Assembly (NCBI GenBank): GCA_902793695.1
Contig: CADBEI010000004.1
Coordinates: 1 to 36,160, forward strand
DNA: 36,160 bases
Reading direction: 5' to 3'
From: an uncultured Pseudomonadota bacterium
GTDB taxonomy: Bacteria > Pseudomonadota > Alphaproteobacteria > RF32 > CAG-239
The notes under the pieces were generated by a model. It saw only the letters and a list, made by a program, of their open reading frames with translations. It was not told the DNA's origin and did no database searches. Below are positions 33,301 through 36,160 of the stretch, one piece after another (position 1 is the first letter of the stretch; each line of letters starts with the position of its first letter). The translations under genes and the position numbers were made by a program.

Positions 33301-35982
33301 ATGAGTAAATGGGTTTATACATTTGGAAACGGCAAAGCCGAAGGCGATGCCAACATGCGTAATCTCCTCGGCGGTAAAGGTGCCAACCTTGCGGAAATGA
33401 ACAAGGTCGGTTTGCCGGTTCCTCCGGGATTTACGGTTACAACAGAAGTTTGTACATACTACTATGCCAACAACAATACTTATCCGTCTGATTTGAAAGA
33501 TCAAGTTAAGGCTGCGGTTGCCGGCGTTGAAGCTATTATGGGTAAAAAGTTCGGCGATAACAGCAATCCGCTGTTGTTCTCGGTTCGTTCCGGCGCCAGA
33601 ATTTCCATGCCGGGTATGATGGATACGGTTTTGAACCTCGGTTTGAACGACGAAAGCGTTAAAGGTTTGGCACAAACTTCCGGCAACGAAAGATTTGCTT
33701 ACGACTCTTATCGTCGTTTTATTCAAATGTTCTCCGATGTGGTTTTGGGTGCCGACCTTGATGAATACGAAGGCGCACTTGAAGCTATGAAAAAATCCAA
33801 AGGCTATAAGTCTGATACGGATTTGACTACCGAAGATTTGAAGGAATTGGTAAATCAATATAAACAAATCGGTCAGAAATTGGGCAAAGTCGTTCCGCAA
33901 GATCCGTGGGAACAATTGTGGCTCGGTATCGGTGCCGTATTCGGCTCTTGGAATGTGGCTCGTGCCATTACCTATCGTAAGCTGAACAATATTCCGGGTG
34001 ACTGGGGTACCGCTTGTAACGTACAGACCATGGTGTTCGGTAATGCGGGTAACGATTCCGCAACCGGCGTTTGCTTCTCGCGCGATCCGGCTACCGGCGA
34101 AAACAAATACTACGGTGAATACCTCGTAAATGCTCAGGGCGAAGACGTTGTGGCCGGTATTCGTACTCCGCAACCGATGAGCTCAAAAGGTGAATGCAAC
34201 TCTTTGGAAGAATTGTGGCCGAATCTGTATAAGCAGTTGGTAGATGTTCGCAACGCTTTGGAAGCTCACTATAAAGATATGCAGGATATGGAATTTACCA
34301 TTGAGCACGGTAAATTGTGGATGTTGCAATGCCGCAACGGTAAGAGAACCGCTGCCGCTGCCGTTCGTATGGCCGTTGAAATGTTTGACGAAGGTCTGAT
34401 TACCAAAGAAGAAGCTATTATGCGCGTTGGTGCCGACCAGTTAGACCAGCTTTTGCACCCGATGTTGGATCCGAAGGCTGAAAAGAAAGTTATTGCTACC
34501 GGTTTGCCGGCTTCTCCGGGTGCCGCTGTCGGTCGCGCCGTATTCTGCGCCGAAGACGCGGAAGCTTGGGCTGCCAAGGGTGAAAAAGTTATCCTTATCC
34601 GTAACGAAACTTCGCCGGAAGATATCGGCGGTATGCACGCTTCTCAAGGTGTTATTACCGCACGCGGCGGTATGACTTCTCACGCAGCCGTTGTGGCCAG
34701 AGGTATGGGTACTCCGTGCGTTTCCGGTTCTACCGACATTACTATTGACTACGCTTCCAAGACCATGACAACCAAGTCCGGTTCTTGCATTAAAGAAGGC
34801 GATTGGGTATCTTTAGACGGCGGTAAAGGTCAGATTATCGAAGGTAAAATTCCGACGGTTAAGGCTGATACCAACTCCGGCAACTTCGGTCGCTTTATGA
34901 AGTGGGTTGATGAAATCCGCACTATGCATGTTCGCGCCAATGCCGAAACTCCGGCTGACGCCAAACAGGCTTTGGAATTTGGTGCCGAAGGTATCGGTTT
35001 GGCTCGTACCGAACACATGTTCTTTGACGCTAAACGTATTTCCGATATGCGCACGATGATTCTTTCCGATAACGAAGAAGGTCGCAGAGCTGCTTTGGCT
35101 CGTTTGTTGCCGTATCAAAAAGAGGACTTCAAAGAATTGTATCGTACCATGAACGGCTATCCGGTAGTTATTCGTTTGCTCGATCCGCCGCTCCACGAAT
35201 TTTTGCCGCATACCGATGCAGAAATGCAGGAATTGGCCGACAAGATGGGCAAGACTTTGGCTGAAGTAAAGAATCGTTCCAACTCTTTGCACGAAATGAA
35301 TCCGATGCTCGGTCACCGCGGTTGTCGTTTGGCTGTTACCTATCCGGAAATTTGCGAAATGCAAACCCGTGCTATTCTCGAGGCTGCTATGGAATGCCGC
35401 GATGAAGGCGTAAAAGTTACTCCGGAAATCGAAGTTCCGCTCATCGGCTCCAAGAAAGAATTGGATATTGTGAAAAACATCATTGATACAACCGCTCAGA
35501 ATATTTTCGCCGAAAAAGGCAAGTCTATCGAATACGAAGTTGGTACGATGATTGAATTGCCGCGTGCCGCTTTGATGGCTGAAGAAATTGCCGCTTCTGC
35601 TGCGTTCTTCGGTTTCGGTACCAACGATTTGACACAAACCACTTTGGGTATGAGCCGTGATGATACCGGCGCTATCTTGGATTGCTATCGTTCCAAAGGC
35701 ATTTACGTTGCCGATCCGTTTGCTTCCATTGATATAGAAGGTGTAGGCAAACTGGTTAAACGTGCTTGCGAATATGGTCGTGAAACGAATCCGGAATTGC
35801 TCTTGGGCGTTTGCGGTGAACACGGTGGTGATCCGAAATCCATCGAGTTCTTCCAACAGTGCGGTTTGGACTATGTTTCCTGCTCGCCGTTCCGTGTACC
35901 GGTAGCTCGTTTGGCTGCCGCTCAAGCTGCGGTGAAGTTTGGAAAGACTCAGAAGGAGCACAAAGTAAACAAAGCCGCTTAA
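33301..35982 (+). CDS. ppdK: Pyruvate, phosphate dikinase
   Basis: PPDK interconverts PEP, AMP and pyrophosphate with pyruvate, ATP and phosphate. It lets PPi-using anaerobes gain ATP from glycolysis or run it backwards. The 893-residue protein has an ATP-grasp domain (LLGGKGANLAEM; SVRSGARISMPGMMDTVLN), the phosphohistidine domain with TARGGMTSHAAVV (His461) and the PEP/pyruvate barrel ending in GVCGEHGGDP (Cys838). Length is typical (about 875-890). LQTRNGKRT of the family reads LQCRNGKRT here. An AGGAG site lies 11 bases before the ATG. The gene uses pyrimidine-ending codons heavily, which suggests high expression. It is a single-gene transcript. Confidence 0.97.
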   Translation: MSKWVYTFGNGKAEGDANMRNLLGGKGANLAEMNKVGLPVPPGFTVTTEVCTYYYANNNTYPSDLKDQVKAAVAGVEAIMGKKFGDNSNPLLFSVRSGARISMPGMMDTVLNLGLNDESVKGLAQTSGNERFAYDSYRRFIQMFSDVVLGADLDEYEGALEAMKKSKGYKSDTDLTTEDLKELVNQYKQIGQKLGKVVPQDPWEQLWLGIGAVFGSWNVARAITYRKLNNIPGDWGTACNVQTMVFGNAGNDSATGVCFSRDPATGENKYYGEYLVNAQGEDVVAGIRTPQPMSSKGECNSLEELWPNLYKQLVDVRNALEAHYKDMQDMEFTIEHGKLWMLQCRNGKRTAAAAVRMAVEMFDEGLITKEEAIMRVGADQLDQLLHPMLDPKAEKKVIATGLPASPGAAVGRAVFCAEDAEAWAAKGEKVILIRNETSPEDIGGMHASQGVITARGGMTSHAAVVARGMGTPCVSGSTDITIDYASKTMTTKSGSCIKEGDWVSLDGGKGQIIEGKIPTVKADTNSGNFGRFMKWVDEIRTMHVRANAETPADAKQALEFGAEGIGLARTEHMFFDAKRISDMRTMILSDNEEGRRAALARLLPYQKEDFKELYRTMNGYPVVIRLLDPPLHEFLPHTDAEMQELADKMGKTLAEVKNRSNSLHEMNPMLGHRGCRLAVTYPEICEMQTRAILEAAMECRDEGVKVTPEIEVPLIGSKKELDIVKNIIDTTAQNIFAEKGKSIEYEVGTMIELPRAALMAEEIAASAAFFGFGTNDLTQTTLGMSRDDTGAILDCYRSKGIYVADPFASIDIEGVGKLVKRACEYGRETNPELLLGVCGEHGGDPKSIEFFQQCGLDYVSCSPFRVPVARLAAAQAAVKFGKTQKEHKVNKAA

Positions 35983-35984
35983 TT

Positions 35985-36088
35985 AAAACTCGTCTAGCGG
36001 GCGATTGCTCGGAAATTTTTTCCTTGTGTACTGCCTTGTACACGGTGTCAAAAATTTCGCGTCGCAATCGCCACGCTATCCGAGTTTT
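35985..36088. repeat. 104-base imperfect palindrome downstream of ppdK
   Basis: The left arm has AAAACTCG, TAGCG, GGCGATTGC and GAAATTTTT. The right arm has their complements in reverse order (AAAAATTTC 36050-36058, GCAATCGCC 36064-36072, CGCTA 36074-36078, CGAGTTTT 36081-36088). Small mismatched loops separate the blocks. The apex carries a second hairpin, GTGTAC-TGCCTT-GTACAC. It lies in the ppdK 3' region before its terminator. It may be a mobile palindromic element or a structured 3' UTR. Confidence 0.8.
36024..36045 (+). repeat. 22-base hairpin repeat, copy 1
   Basis: TTGTGTACTGCCTTGTACAC followed by GG, containing a 6-bp stem GTGTAC/GTACAC. It forms the apex of the 104-base palindrome and recurs exactly at 36139-36160. 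Confidence 0.9.
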
Positions 36089-36108
36089 GGCGAGGCTGTG
36101 CCAATACG

Positions 36109-36140
36109 AAAAGGATTCCTTTGTTGGGGAATCCTTTTTT
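36109..36140 (+). terminator. Terminator of ppdK
   Basis: An 11-bp stem, AAAAGGATTCC (36109-36119) with GGAATCCTTTT (36128-36138), then T residues. Confidence 0.9.
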
Positions 36141-36160
36141 GTGTACTGCCTTGTACACGG
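36139..36160 (+). repeat. 22-base hairpin repeat, copy 2
   Basis: Exact copy of the 36024-36045 sequence, placed right after the ppdK terminator and cut by the window edge. It may be the start of a second palindromic element. Confidence 0.9.

Noticed and set aside
34813..35961. 382-codon minus-strand open frame inside ppdK
   Set aside because: Shadow of the highly biased ppdK coding sequence, which keeps all catalytic motifs; no start signals on the minus strand.
35991..36088. A tRNA or tRNA-like gene after ppdK
   Set aside because: The pairing is one long interrupted hairpin; there is no T-loop TTCRA, no anticodon arm and no CCA.
1..36160. CRISPR array, insertion sequence, prophage or toxin-antitoxin pair
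   Set aside because: No regularly spaced repeats, no transposase, integrase or phage genes and no small-gene pair with such features were found.

Overview
The window looks like a chromosomal segment of a lower-GC alphaproteobacterium, probably an anaerobic or fermentative host-associated one. The alphaproteobacterial signs are a 41-residue ribosomal protein L36 of the alphaproteobacterial form, a DUF2155 protein next to MlaD-type proteins, a sufS-sufT pair, and yajC-secD-secF. The anaerobic signs are pyruvate phosphate dikinase and a Memo/AMMECR1 fusion protein. The lineage and lifestyle are inferences from gene families. I see no rRNA operon, CRISPR array, insertion sequence or prophage.

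Layout. 1-3250: tRNA-Arg (minus), a small orphan gene, rpmJ (minus, too short to stand out), a secreted orphan and the ribosome-associated ABC-F ATPase ettA. 3250-6170: a lone prepilin-like protein, the Memo/AMMECR1 fusion and a co-directional orphan, all minus. 6169-9888 (minus): a four-gene overlapping operon of ArnT/FlmK-like lipid glycosyltransferase, polyprenyl-phosphate GT2, YdjC/NaxD-like deacetylase and GtrA-like flippase. It resembles the Francisella pathway that adds an amino sugar to lipid A. 10091-13357: an unrecognised 1088-residue protein. 13502-14871: a QmcA-type SPFH protein and an NfeD protein.

15000-19891 is one tightly overlapping operon: sufS, sufT, sufE, a sucC-like gene, a sucD-like gene and comF. 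The SucD-like protein has Tyr where the catalytic phospho-histidine should be, and Lys where that histidine's glutamate partner should be. Its SucC-like partner has lost the GGRGK nucleotide-binding motif. This pair, embedded in an Fe-S assembly operon, is the most interesting signal in the window.

19902-23837 (minus): ABC ATPase, a fused GldF-GldG-type permease/auxiliary protein and a DUF4340 protein. 23978-25602: two tandem MlaD-family proteins and a DUF2155 periplasmic protein. 25709-28595: yajC-secD-secF. 28651-29919 (minus): a membrane orphan and a lipoprotein. 30088-31806: a 572-residue helical orphan with a strong promoter of its own. 31998-33023: a Gfo/Idh/MocA oxidoreductase. 33301-35982: ppdK, followed by a 104-base imperfect palindrome whose 22-base apex is repeated exactly at the window edge.

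Intergenic regions are all under 300 bases. Most contain readable sigma-70-like promoters (often with a TTGCAA-type -35 box) and clear intrinsic terminators.
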